Shown piece by piece: positions 1 through 7,484 of a stretch of DNA of 64,000 bases. The position numbers and the translations under genes are program-made. The number at the start of each line of letters is the position of its first letter. Position 1 is the stretch's first letter. Source of the DNA: Gilvimarinus xylanilyticus. GTDB lineage: Bacteria; Pseudomonadota; Gammaproteobacteria; Pseudomonadales; Cellvibrionaceae. The stretch spans positions 186,001 through 250,000 of the forward strand of contig NZ_JAMFTH010000002.1 in assembly GCF_024195295.1 (NCBI RefSeq), written 5' to 3'. Under the pieces are notes generated by a model that worked only from the letters and a program-made list of their open reading frames with translations, had not been told where the DNA came from and searched no databases.

Positions 1-1358
1 ACAAAGGGATGATGGTGCTCGGGCATCAGGCCCTGTCCCCAAAGTACCTGAATCCAGGACTCTTCGCCAAATAACTCGTAAGAACGTTTAAACACCTTGG
101 CCGAGCTTTTAAACAACTCGATTCGGTGACTCAAATCATCCGGCACGTCCATACCGCTGCAGTGACGCCAGAAGTCCGAATCACGACGGTTATGCACTTT
201 GTAATGCATAATTATAAAATCACGTATCGCTTCCGTGTCTTCGCGCGCCTGACGGTTAAACTCGTCCACCTCGGCCGGGTTAATTTGATCGGAGGGAAAC
301 CACTGAATCAAACGCATTAAATTGCGTTGTATTAAATGAATACTGGTGGATTCCAAAGGCTCTAAAAACCCACTGGACAAGCCCAAAGCAACACAGTTCT
401 TATGCCACTGCTTACGCCGTGCACCTGTTTTAAAACGGATTAACCGCGGCTCATTAATGGGCTTGGCATCCAGACTATCGATCATTAAATCCAGCGCCGC
501 CTGATCCGAGGTAAACGCGCTGCAAAAGACATGACCATTGCCCCGACGCGATTGCAAGGGGATACGCCACTGCCAACCGGAGTGGTTGGCTATAGAGCGC
601 GTATAGGGCGGAATTTCACCCGAGCGTTCGGTTTGCACAGCGTAGGCGCTGTCGGACGGCAACCAATGACTCCAATCCTCAAAGCCGGTATGCAGAGCGC
701 CCTCAATAAGCAATGCGCGGGCCCCGGTGCAATCGATAAAAAAATCGCCTTCAACCACCTCACCACTTTCAAGCTGCAGTGCTTCAATGTGACCACTATC
801 CGGGTTCAGTTTAACCTCACCGATGTTGCCGGCCATCCGTTTAACGCCTAAGGTTTCACTAAAAGTGCGTAAACACTGGGCGTATTTACCGGCGTCCAGG
901 TGGTACGCGTATTGAACCTGCCGATTGGCCATAATAGTGAATTTATTTTGCCGCGCCGCCGTTAATTCCAGGCAGTAGTTTTCAAAATCGGCGCTGCCTT
1001 TGTCGCGAGCGGCGGCCAGCCAATAGTTAAAAAAACGACAGTGCCAACTGTCTTTTCCGAAGTGCCCGAAGGCGTGCATATACTTGTGACCGGGCTCGCG
1101 CCAGTTTTCAAACTCAATGCCCAATTTAAAAGTGGCATCGGTGGCACGCATAAATTCACGCTCGTTAACGTCTAAAAACTCGTGAAACAGCTGTAAAGGC
1201 GGCACGGTAGCTTCGCCTACCCCCACGGTGGGAATAGCATCGGACTCCACCAGCACGATTTCTTTGGTCGCCGCAAAAGCTTTACTGAGCAAAGCGGCAG
1301 ACATCCATCCGGCGGTGCCGCCACCGGCAATCACAATTTTATTGACACCCGGCTTCAT
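1..1358 (-). CDS. Flavin-dependent tryptophan-halogenase family protein, 3' end outside window
   Basis: Open frame from the ATG at 1356-1358 (complement) to the window edge, about 452 codons, so the C-terminus is missing. The N-terminus has the FAD-binding motif [11 protein letters not shown] and then VGVGEATVP. The segment ATFKLGIEFENW carries the catalytic Lys of the PrnA/RebH family, and GWQWRIPL is the halogenase WxWxIP motif. [13 protein letters not shown], with the conserved Glu, follows. A GAGG ribosome site lies about 6 nt before the ATG. It sits 34 nt after the cupin_8 gene and downstream of the TBDR on the same strand, so it is probably the last or a late gene of that unit. Family members halogenate indole-type substrates using reduced FAD; those in TBDR loci have mostly unknown natural substrates. 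Family assignment is firm, substrate unknown. Confidence 0.92.
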   Translation of the reverse strand, partial: MKPGVNKIVIAGGGTAGWMSAALLSKAFAATKEIVLVESDAIPTVGVGEATVPPLQLFHEFLDVNEREFMRATDATFKLGIEFENWREPGHKYMHAFGHFGKDSWHCRFFNYWLAAARDKGSADFENYCLELTAARQNKFTIMANRQVQYAYHLDAGKYAQCLRTFSETLGVKRMAGNIGEVKLNPDSGHIEALQLESGEVVEGDFFIDCTGARALLIEGALHTGFEDWSHWLPSDSAYAVQTERSGEIPPYTRSIANHSGWQWRIPLQSRRGNGHVFCSAFTSDQAALDLMIDSLDAKPINEPRLIRFKTGARRKQWHKNCVALGLSSGFLEPLESTSIHLIQRNLMRLIQWFPSDQINPAEVDEFNRQAREDTEAIRDFIIMHYKVHNRRDSDFWRHCSGMDVPDDLSHRIELFKSSAKVFKRSYELFGEESWIQVLWGQGLMPEHHHPF

Positions 1359-1392
1359 ACTGGCCTCTTATCGTTATGTCTTAGGGACAAGC

Positions 1393-2160
1393 CTACCACC
1401 AAAAATTAACCAGTGTGTTGACATCATCCAAGGATTCCACGTTGTGCCACCAGTTTTTAGGAATATACAGCGCGTCTCCCGGCGTCAGGGTATAGGTAAG
1501 GGCCTGTGCCTGGGCAGTGGCGTACCGAGGGTATGTTTGTAGATCGGGCTGAGCAACATCCACCCGGCTAACAGGTCGGCCCGCCGGAGTTTGCGGCAAC
1601 TGGGCGATATACAAATTGGGCTCTTGCTCGGGCGCGAACAAGGTAAAACGGCGGCGCCCGGACACCACACAAGCGACATTATCATTTTTGTCGTTATGAG
1701 TTGGCACAACTACGCGGTTCCCCAGCCATATATTGGAAACGGCAGACTCGGGAATGCCCGATAACCGGCAATATTTTTCTAAGCCCGGAAGATAGTCAGC
1801 GATTGAGTTGGCCCCCAGATAAAAGGTCGGGCTTTTGGAATTATTCTGCTGAGATGCTAGATATTCCAGAGCGTCCGTCAAATAGCCGTTCATGCGGGTA
1901 AAGTTAAAAGCTTTAAAGTCGCGCCGGTAGAAGATACGGCCACGCTCTTCGGGCCGGGCAATCATGGCTTGGAATACAGCCCTTTGATCAAAGCCACGCA
2001 AATAGTCAAAATACTCCGGCACGCTTTGCTCGGCTTTTTGGACAATCTGCCAGTAAGAGACTAGCCGGGGCAATAGCACTGGCTGCATCGGCCTGCTGGC
2101 CAGAAACGCACTGATATCAATGCCTGACTGCCGGTTATCTACGGCCGCAGAGAAAGACAT
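1393..2160 (-). CDS. Cupin-like (JmjC-related, cupin_8) protein
   Basis: 255 aa, no signal peptide. The C-terminal half shows a JmjC/cupin_8 metal site: His155 and Asp157 in the segment PTHNDKND, and His239 in PKNWWHNVE, the usual HxD...H triad of Fe(II)/2-oxoglutarate oxygenases. GDALYIPKNWWH is the typical last strand of the family. Relatives include protein hydroxylases and demethylases. In TBDR/halogenase loci of Cellvibrionales, Alteromonadales and Caulobacterales this family recurs beside halogenases, with unknown role. The gene lies 169 nt after the TBDR stop, separated from it by a 14-bp stem hairpin, and has its own AAATATAAA element upstream (2231-2239). The ATG at 2160 is preceded by a weak AGGTG. 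Whether it hydroxylates a protein or a small molecule cannot be told. Confidence 0.85.
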   Translation of the reverse strand: MSFSAAVDNRQSGIDISAFLASRPMQPVLLPRLVSYWQIVQKAEQSVPEYFDYLRGFDQRAVFQAMIARPEERGRIFYRRDFKAFNFTRMNGYLTDALEYLASQQNNSKSPTFYLGANSIADYLPGLEKYCRLSGIPESAVSNIWLGNRVVVPTHNDKNDNVACVVSGRRRFTLFAPEQEPNLYIAQLPQTPAGRPVSRVDVAQPDLQTYPRYATAQAQALTYTLTPGDALYIPKNWWHNVESLDDVNTLVNFWW

Positions 2161-2230
2161 AAACGCACCTGTTTATGATTAGATAAAAGCGCCAGTCACA
2201 CGGCTAACGCTGCTATTATTTTTATGACGT

Positions 2231-2239
2231 TTTATATTT
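2231..2239 (-). promoter_or_regulatory. AAATATAAA promoter-like element upstream of the cupin_8 gene
   Basis: Minus-strand AAATATAAA, 71 nt upstream of the cupin_8 start. The same 9-mer occurs in longer form upstream of both TBDR genes (5574-5582, 59415-59423) and of the surface lipoprotein (61312-61320). TATAAA inside it is a plausible sigma-70 -10. It is AT-rich, so a chance match is possible. Confidence 0.35.
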
Positions 2240-2240
2240 A

Positions 2241-2280
2241 CTTACGACAATGCCCGGCGCAGGCCAGGCATTGTCGTAAG
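2241..2280 (-). terminator. 14-bp perfect stem hairpin between TBDR and cupin_8 genes
   Basis: Arms 2241-2254 (CTTACGACAATGCC) and 2267-2280 pair perfectly around a 12-nt loop. No T-run follows on the minus strand, so it may stabilise the TBDR mRNA 3' end or attenuate read-through rather than act as a full intrinsic terminator. Confidence 0.55.
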
Positions 2281-2329
2281 CAAAGCGCCCCACCGACCAC
2301 TGGGGCCGATGAGTCGCTGAGCTAATCGC

Positions 2330-5300
2330 TTAGAAAGTATAGCGCGCGCCAATATTGTAGCGTGCGTAACCTTCGTAGTAACCCACAATCTGATTAGTAC
2401 TGCGGCTATAGTTACGGCCATTTTCTTCGGTCAGATTTAAACCTTCGAAGAATACCGACAAATTATCGGTAAGATCGTAGCTGACGTTCATATCGATCTG
2501 ACTGTACTCATCTACAAACAAAGGACTATTGTACAAGCCACCTTGGCCTACCGCCGCCAGGAAGCTATCACGCCAATTGTAGGCAATACGTGCTTGCAAA
2601 CCATGCTTGTCGTAGAAAGCCACTAGATTAGCCGTATCACTTAAACCGGTAATAGGTGTCTGAGCCGCGCCTAGATCCATCAGATCATAACCGATGTTTT
2701 CATCCACCATGGTGTAGTTGGCAATAACACCAAAGCCAGTCTCACCAAAGGTGTGCTGAATATTGGCCTCAATACCATCAATAGTTACTTCACGATCTGA
2801 ATTAAAGAAGGTGTTGTAATTAACCGTTGCGTTAGGATCTTCCCCAGGAATACCGACGATAATAAGATTGTCGTTAGCATCCATATACGCGGTGTTCGGA
2901 TCAGCAAAGTTGTCATAAATATACTGGCGAATAGCGCCGGCGTCGCTGGGCGCTATACCCGAATCAATTGCCGCCTGAGCACGCAAGCCATCGGGATCTG
3001 CCGGGTTGGGGGTATTTTCCAGAGGTCCATCAACTGTGTCAGTGGTAGAACTAATAAACTTAGACACGTTTTTACGGAAATACCCGACCGATGCGTAGCT
3101 TGCATCGTCATAGTACCACTCTAGCGACAGGTCAATATTATCTGACTGATAGGGTTCCAGCGCCGGGTTACCCGCCGATGCACTCACGCCTTCAAGACCG
3201 GCCTGCTCGTTGTAGCTATCACCCACCAATTGCAGCCAATCCGGACGAGCAATGCTCTCGCTGTAAGAGGCTCGAACGGTCAGGTTTTCCAATACATCTA
3301 AACGCAAGTCCAGTGATGGCAAAATAAAGTCGTAACTGCCTTCAGCATCAACCGTGCGTGCACTGCCATCTACCGGACGCATATAGATTTCGTTATTAGA
3401 AACCCAGCGCAGCGGCTGATAATCAAACGCTGTATAGGGGGCCGCAACTTCGGTTTCTTCGTAGCGCAAGCCCGCATTGGCGTAGAAGGCCATGCTACCG
3501 ATATCGGTGGTAAAGTTGGCTTGCACAAAGGCACTGTTGGTAGTCTCGATAATCTGCTGGAAGGTGTCCGGCTCGGCCGAGCAGTACCAGGTTGAACCAT
3601 CGGGGCAGCTGGCTTTGCCGTTGCCGTCACGATAGTTTTCCGAGGCGAAATCGCGCAGTTTATAAAAGTCGGCTTCCCAGCGCTGGTTAATCACTTCGGT
3701 GTTGCTACCGCCCAAATAGCTGATTTCTTCCTGGCTGGTTTGGCCAAAGGAGCCTGAGAAATGATCCTTAATGGTCGCCGCGGTAAAGAACTCTTCGGGA
3801 ACATCACCGGGCGAGCCCAAACCTCCCCAGGTATCGCGTAGGTTATCGGAGAAGCCAGAGTTAAACTCGCCCTCGGTCCAGGCCACACCAAAGTCAACAT
3901 TCAACTGGTCGTTAAACTCCCAGTTACCGTCAAACTGAACTTGTTTAATATTGTGTTCGGAGTGGCTCTCGCGGAACCAGCTGCCCGATACCTGTAGATC
4001 TTGCAGCAGAATGTCCGAGCCACCTTGGCTGTTGGTTAAATCAAGCACCAGCCCAGGCACCTCGCCGCGGGTATTGAGCGTGGTGCGATCGCGCGAGTAA
4101 GAGGTCACCGAAATACCCGAACTGTTGCCGTAGGGACTGTCGGGGCCCAGCTTTGCTTCAGAACTGTGAGCATCTAACGACAAGGTCAGTGGCTCAATGG
4201 GGTTCCACTCAATGTTCAGACCGATCGAGTTGTTTTCGGCGCGGGTTTTCTCAACCCCCACACCCATAGTCAAGTCACCGTTTTCGCCGCGCTCGGAGTA
4301 AAGCTCGGGGGTTTGTACGCCGGGTGAAGGGTTATCAGTAAAGACGGTATCCTGACCGCCCCAACCAAACCAAGCACCCAAATCGTGATAAGTTTGCGAG
4401 AATTCATTTTCGCTGTAGGTGTAATCCACCGTGGCGGTCAAATCATCGGTGGGGGCAAACTGTAAGGTCAGCTGGCCGTTGGTGCGGGTGCGCTCAAACT
4501 CGCCAAACTGGTAACCCACCTGCTGGGGCACGCCGTATACATCGCCATCTTCGGGCTGATTGCGGTGGGTGCCACCCAAAAAGTCGATACCACCCCATAA
4601 GAAGTCGACACCTTCCTGGCCGCCCCAGTCCTGTACTACCGAGCCCGGAACGCCCGTCCAGCCGCCGCCATTGGTGGCGTTGGCGAAGCCGCCTTGACGC
4701 TCTTGGTAGCTGCCGGTTACCGCGACGCCGATTTTGCCGTCGGCGAACGAGTTGCTGTAAATACCGGAGATTTCGGGCGTTATTTCAGAATCGGGCGCCG
4801 ACTCGTCCCAAACGCCTTTCACACCGATGGATGCTTTGGAATCAATTTCCAAAGGCTTGGGGGTTACAATGTTAATGGTAGCGCCCATACCGCCCGAGGG
4901 CACATCCGAGCGGGAGGTTTTAAACACCTCTACCGCCTGCACCCCTTCCGAGGCGAGGTTGCCAAAATCAAACGAGCGCGAACCAGACGCATAAGTGGCG
5001 CCAATGGTCGCACCCGGCATTTGCCGACCATTAAGGGTGACCAAGTTAAAGTCTGGGCCGAGGCCGCGTACGGTTACCTTTGAGCCTTCACCGTTTTCAC
5101 GGCTGATGGACACACCGGTAATACGTTGCAACGATTCGGCCAGGTTGGTGTCCGGGAACTTACCGATGTCTTCGGCTGAGATGGCATCCACCACACCACT
5201 GGTGTCTCGCTTCATATCCATCGAGCGCTCGAGACTGGCGCGAATACCGGTGACAACAACTTCTTCCAGCATCCGATCTTCACCGGCCTGGGCGGGGCTA

Positions 5301-5395
5301 TTCTGCGCCAAGGCGCTCGCGCTGAACGCCGCCATTGCCGCAGAGGCAACTGCGGACGCGATAAGTTTACGTTGGAAATTCTGCTTTGCTTTCAT
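2330..5395 (-). CDS. TonB-dependent receptor, Xanthomonas/Caulobacter large subfamily
   Basis: 1021 aa outer-membrane active transporter. Residues 1-30 are a Sec signal peptide ending ASALAQ. A TonB-box-like EEVVVTG follows, then the plug domain (VDAISAEDIGKFPDTNLAESLQ, RITGVSISR, VRGLGPDFNLVTLNGR, GATINIVTPKP) and a long beta-barrel ending in the aromatic motif NIGARYTF. The plug wording is typical of the large TBDR subfamily that imports oligosaccharides or other complex organics in Caulobacter, Xanthomonas and Cellvibrionales. The ribosome site GAGGATC lies just before the ATG. It heads a minus-strand unit with cupin_8 and halogenase genes. It has a long leader with a shared promoter element (5564-5582). 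Ligand unknown; a plant or algal glycan is an inference from context. Confidence 0.95.
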   Translation of the reverse strand: MKAKQNFQRKLIASAVASAAMAAFSASALAQNSPAQAGEDRMLEEVVVTGIRASLERSMDMKRDTSGVVDAISAEDIGKFPDTNLAESLQRITGVSISRENGEGSKVTVRGLGPDFNLVTLNGRQMPGATIGATYASGSRSFDFGNLASEGVQAVEVFKTSRSDVPSGGMGATINIVTPKPLEIDSKASIGVKGVWDESAPDSEITPEISGIYSNSFADGKIGVAVTGSYQERQGGFANATNGGGWTGVPGSVVQDWGGQEGVDFLWGGIDFLGGTHRNQPEDGDVYGVPQQVGYQFGEFERTRTNGQLTLQFAPTDDLTATVDYTYSENEFSQTYHDLGAWFGWGGQDTVFTDNPSPGVQTPELYSERGENGDLTMGVGVEKTRAENNSIGLNIEWNPIEPLTLSLDAHSSEAKLGPDSPYGNSSGISVTSYSRDRTTLNTRGEVPGLVLDLTNSQGGSDILLQDLQVSGSWFRESHSEHNIKQVQFDGNWEFNDQLNVDFGVAWTEGEFNSGFSDNLRDTWGGLGSPGDVPEEFFTAATIKDHFSGSFGQTSQEEISYLGGSNTEVINQRWEADFYKLRDFASENYRDGNGKASCPDGSTWYCSAEPDTFQQIIETTNSAFVQANFTTDIGSMAFYANAGLRYEETEVAAPYTAFDYQPLRWVSNNEIYMRPVDGSARTVDAEGSYDFILPSLDLRLDVLENLTVRASYSESIARPDWLQLVGDSYNEQAGLEGVSASAGNPALEPYQSDNIDLSLEWYYDDASYASVGYFRKNVSKFISSTTDTVDGPLENTPNPADPDGLRAQAAIDSGIAPSDAGAIRQYIYDNFADPNTAYMDANDNLIIVGIPGEDPNATVNYNTFFNSDREVTIDGIEANIQHTFGETGFGVIANYTMVDENIGYDLMDLGAAQTPITGLSDTANLVAFYDKHGLQARIAYNWRDSFLAAVGQGGLYNSPLFVDEYSQIDMNVSYDLTDNLSVFFEGLNLTEENGRNYSRSTNQIVGYYEGYARYNIGARYTF

Positions 5396-5687
5396 GAGCT
5401 GATCCTCAAACCATTATTGTTATGTCGCTGTCGGCCGGGCCAGTAAAAGTGCCGGGCCGTTCGAACCGCCGACAATATCAACCTCGCGGCTCAAAACCGT
5501 CGTCCCACTTTGACGGTGAGCGATAACATGGCGAGTCTCACTTTATCCCACCCCAAGTGGGACGCTAAAACTCTTTATATTTCAAATATCTACACTTGTC
5601 ACACAATTAATTGCCAAAGCATTAAAAATCCTGCCCAAGTCCCTTTAGGCAACCCAGCTCGAGCGTTACTGACTATTTTTTGAACAC
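5396..5687 (-). promoter_or_regulatory. Long leader and promoter region of the first TBDR
   Basis: No gene seen here. On the minus strand, a promoter-like GTGACA, 17 nt, TATAAA lies at about 5575-5604, inside the 19-nt element 5564-5582 shared with the second TBDR. The inverted repeat CGTCCCACTT (5501-5510) and AAGTGGGACG (5555-5564) starts right after that element, so the predicted RNA would begin close to a long-range 10-bp stem. The predicted untranslated leader is roughly 170 nt. Confidence 0.5.
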
Positions 5688-5717
5688 AAAAAAGCCGGAG
5701 CCCGTCAGGCGCCGGCT
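5688..5717 (-). terminator. Intrinsic terminator after the GlsB-type gene
   Basis: On the minus strand AGCCGG...CCGGCT closes a stem with inner GCC/GGC pairs, followed by TTTTTT (5688-5693). It lies 37 nt past the stop of the 83-aa membrane protein. Confidence 0.8.
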
Positions 5718-5753
5718 GCGATTTTACCCGGGCGCAACACCTGCGCCCTTCGG

Positions 5754-6005
5754 CTACGCTTTTTTAATCAGCGATATTAAAAAGAGTAAAATGATGGCCC
5801 CCAGGGTTGCGGTAATAATAGACCCGATCAAGCCACCCGCGGCAATACCCAGCAAGCTAAACACAAAGCCGCCGATAAAGGCTCCTACAATCCCTACGAC
5901 GATATTGCCCAACAGCCCAAAACCACGGCCTTTCATCAACAGGCCTGCCAGCCATCCGGCCAGTGCGCCGATAAGCAGAAAAATAATAATAGCGGTAATA
6001 TCCAT
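5754..6005 (-). CDS. GlsB/YeaQ/YmgE family small membrane protein
   Basis: 83 aa, three hydrophobic segments rich in glycine: ITAIIIFLLIGALAGWLAGLL, then GLLGNIVVGIVGAFIGGFVF, then LIGSIITATLGAIILLFLISL. The GWLAG...G..GLLGNIVVGIVGA pattern is that of the 'transglycosylase-associated' or GlsB/YeaQ/YmgE family, small inner-membrane proteins tied to general stress response, with no known enzymatic activity despite the name. Length is normal for the family. It ends in a Lys-rich tail (LIKKA) and is followed by an intrinsic terminator, so it is probably monocistronic. The family call is strong; the cellular role is not established. Confidence 0.9.
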   Translation of the reverse strand: MDITAIIIFLLIGALAGWLAGLLMKGRGFGLLGNIVVGIVGAFIGGFVFSLLGIAAGGLIGSIITATLGAIILLFLISLIKKA

Positions 6006-6272
6006 ACAAATGCTCCGTTATTTGTTCTGTGGAATTTCATAGCCTAACCTAACAGCGACGACAGCCCCACGTCGGCTTTAAACAGATTTCCCATAAGCGC
6101 GGGTTTTGATATGCGTATTTATTGGCCAGTTGTTCAGGGAGTATTCAGCACTTATCGCTAGACTATCGGGTAAGGAGCAAACATCGGTAAACGATGTCCA
6201 ATGGGTTACGGAAACGCGCAGGGGCAACATAACGCCACCAAGGCCCTCGGCGCGCACAGCCCAAGGCAGAGA

Positions 6273-7484
6273 ATGACCACTATGATCCATCGACTGGCAC
6301 GCACATTATTCGCGCTCACCCTGCTGTTTGGGGTGAGCCTTAATACTTTTGCCGACGACTTCAGCGAAGAGCGTCGTCAGCAACTATTGGCGCCCGTGGC
6401 ACTTTACCCGGACACGGTGTTAACCCATGTACTGATTGCATCGACTTATCCGCTGGAAATTGTTCAGGCCCAGCGCTGGTATCAAAGTCACGACCACCTA
6501 GCCGCGGAAAAGCTGATAAACGCCGCCGATGACGAGCCCTGGGACCCCAGTGTTAAAGCACTGCTGCCTTTTCCCGACCTACTCTCACGCATGAGTGAGG
6601 ACTTACTATGGACCCAGGAGTTGGGCGAAGCATTTTTAGCCGATGAACAGGCTACCCTGGCGGCGGTGCAGCAGCTGCGCCAACAGGCCTGGGACAGTGG
6701 CACTCTGGCCGAGATGGAACACCAACAGGCCAGTGTGGAAGACCGCCAGATTATTATTCAGCCCACCCGCCGCGAAGTGGTATACGTGCCCTATTACGAC
6801 TCGCGGGTGGTCTACGGAAACTGGCGTTGGAGCAGTTATCCGCCGATTTACTGGCCCCGTCCGCCCCGTTACAGCGGTGGTTTTTACTGGGGCTTTTCCG
6901 CCCCGGTAGGGGATTGGTTTTACTTTGGCGGCTTTCACTGGAGCCAGCGCACTCTGATCATCAGCCACCAGCGGCCTTACTATCACTATCGCCACCGCCA
7001 CTACGGTTACCACAATGGTGTGCAACACTGGCGCCACGATCCGCGCCATCGGCGCAATGTAAACTACCGCCACTGGCGCTCGGGGCCTTCCAGCCGGCCG
7101 CCCTCGTACCGGCAGCGCGATCTGGGCAACAGCCATAATCGCCAGCGTCTGGAGCGCCAACTGCGCCAGCGCACCGAACAAAATCGACGGGTATATCGCG
7201 ACAGTCACCCTCGGTTAGAGCGTCGCGACCAAGGCAAGTCGGTGCGACGGGAAACCACCACCATCAAACGCAGCCCTCAGTTTCACCGCGATACCCAGCG
7301 TACCAAGCACATAGAGCGCAATACCAAACGCCTGGAACCGAGCAACCGCCTGCAAAGCCGGCCCAAGGCGCGCACCGAGACTAGCCCGCGTTACAACCGC
7401 CAGGCCAATCCCAGGCGCACCATGGAGCGCGGCGGCAACTCCCAGCGAGTACGCTCAAGCCCGCGCCTGGAGAGAATCAAGTAA
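6273..7484 (+). CDS. DUF3300 domain secreted protein
   Basis: 403 aa from the ATG at 6273, chosen because AAGG (6263-6266) sits 6 nt upstream and the protein then opens with a Sec signal peptide (MIHRLARTLFALTLLFGVSLNTFA). The DUF3300 core runs from about residue 30 to 180: LLAPVALYPDTVLTHVLIAST, EIVQAQRWYQ, DPSVKALLPFPDLLSRM, and RREVVYVPYYDSRVVYG. The C-terminal half is low-complexity, rich in Arg, His, Tyr and Asn (HWRHDPRHRRNVNYRHWR), highly basic, and may bind nucleic acid, polyphosphate or cell-wall polyanions; this last point is speculation. Its stop overlaps by 8 nt with the convergent PhoD-type gene. Function of DUF3300 is unknown. Confidence 0.85.
   Translation: MTTMIHRLARTLFALTLLFGVSLNTFADDFSEERRQQLLAPVALYPDTVLTHVLIASTYPLEIVQAQRWYQSHDHLAAEKLINAADDEPWDPSVKALLPFPDLLSRMSEDLLWTQELGEAFLADEQATLAAVQQLRQQAWDSGTLAEMEHQQASVEDRQIIIQPTRREVVYVPYYDSRVVYGNWRWSSYPPIYWPRPPRYSGGFYWGFSAPVGDWFYFGGFHWSQRTLIISHQRPYYHYRHRHYGYHNGVQHWRHDPRHRRNVNYRHWRSGPSSRPPSYRQRDLGNSHNRQRLERQLRQRTEQNRRVYRDSHPRLERRDQGKSVRRETTTIKRSPQFHRDTQRTKHIERNTKRLEPSNRLQSRPKARTETSPRYNRQANPRRTMERGGNSQRVRSSPRLERIK

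Noticed and set aside
1-1358. Truncated halogenase
   Set aside because: The frame is open to the window edge, so the missing end is only cut by the window.
5729-5748. GGGCGCA/TGCGCCC hairpin as the main terminator of the GlsB-type gene
   Set aside because: No T-run follows on the minus strand; the stem at 5688-5717 with six T is the better terminator.
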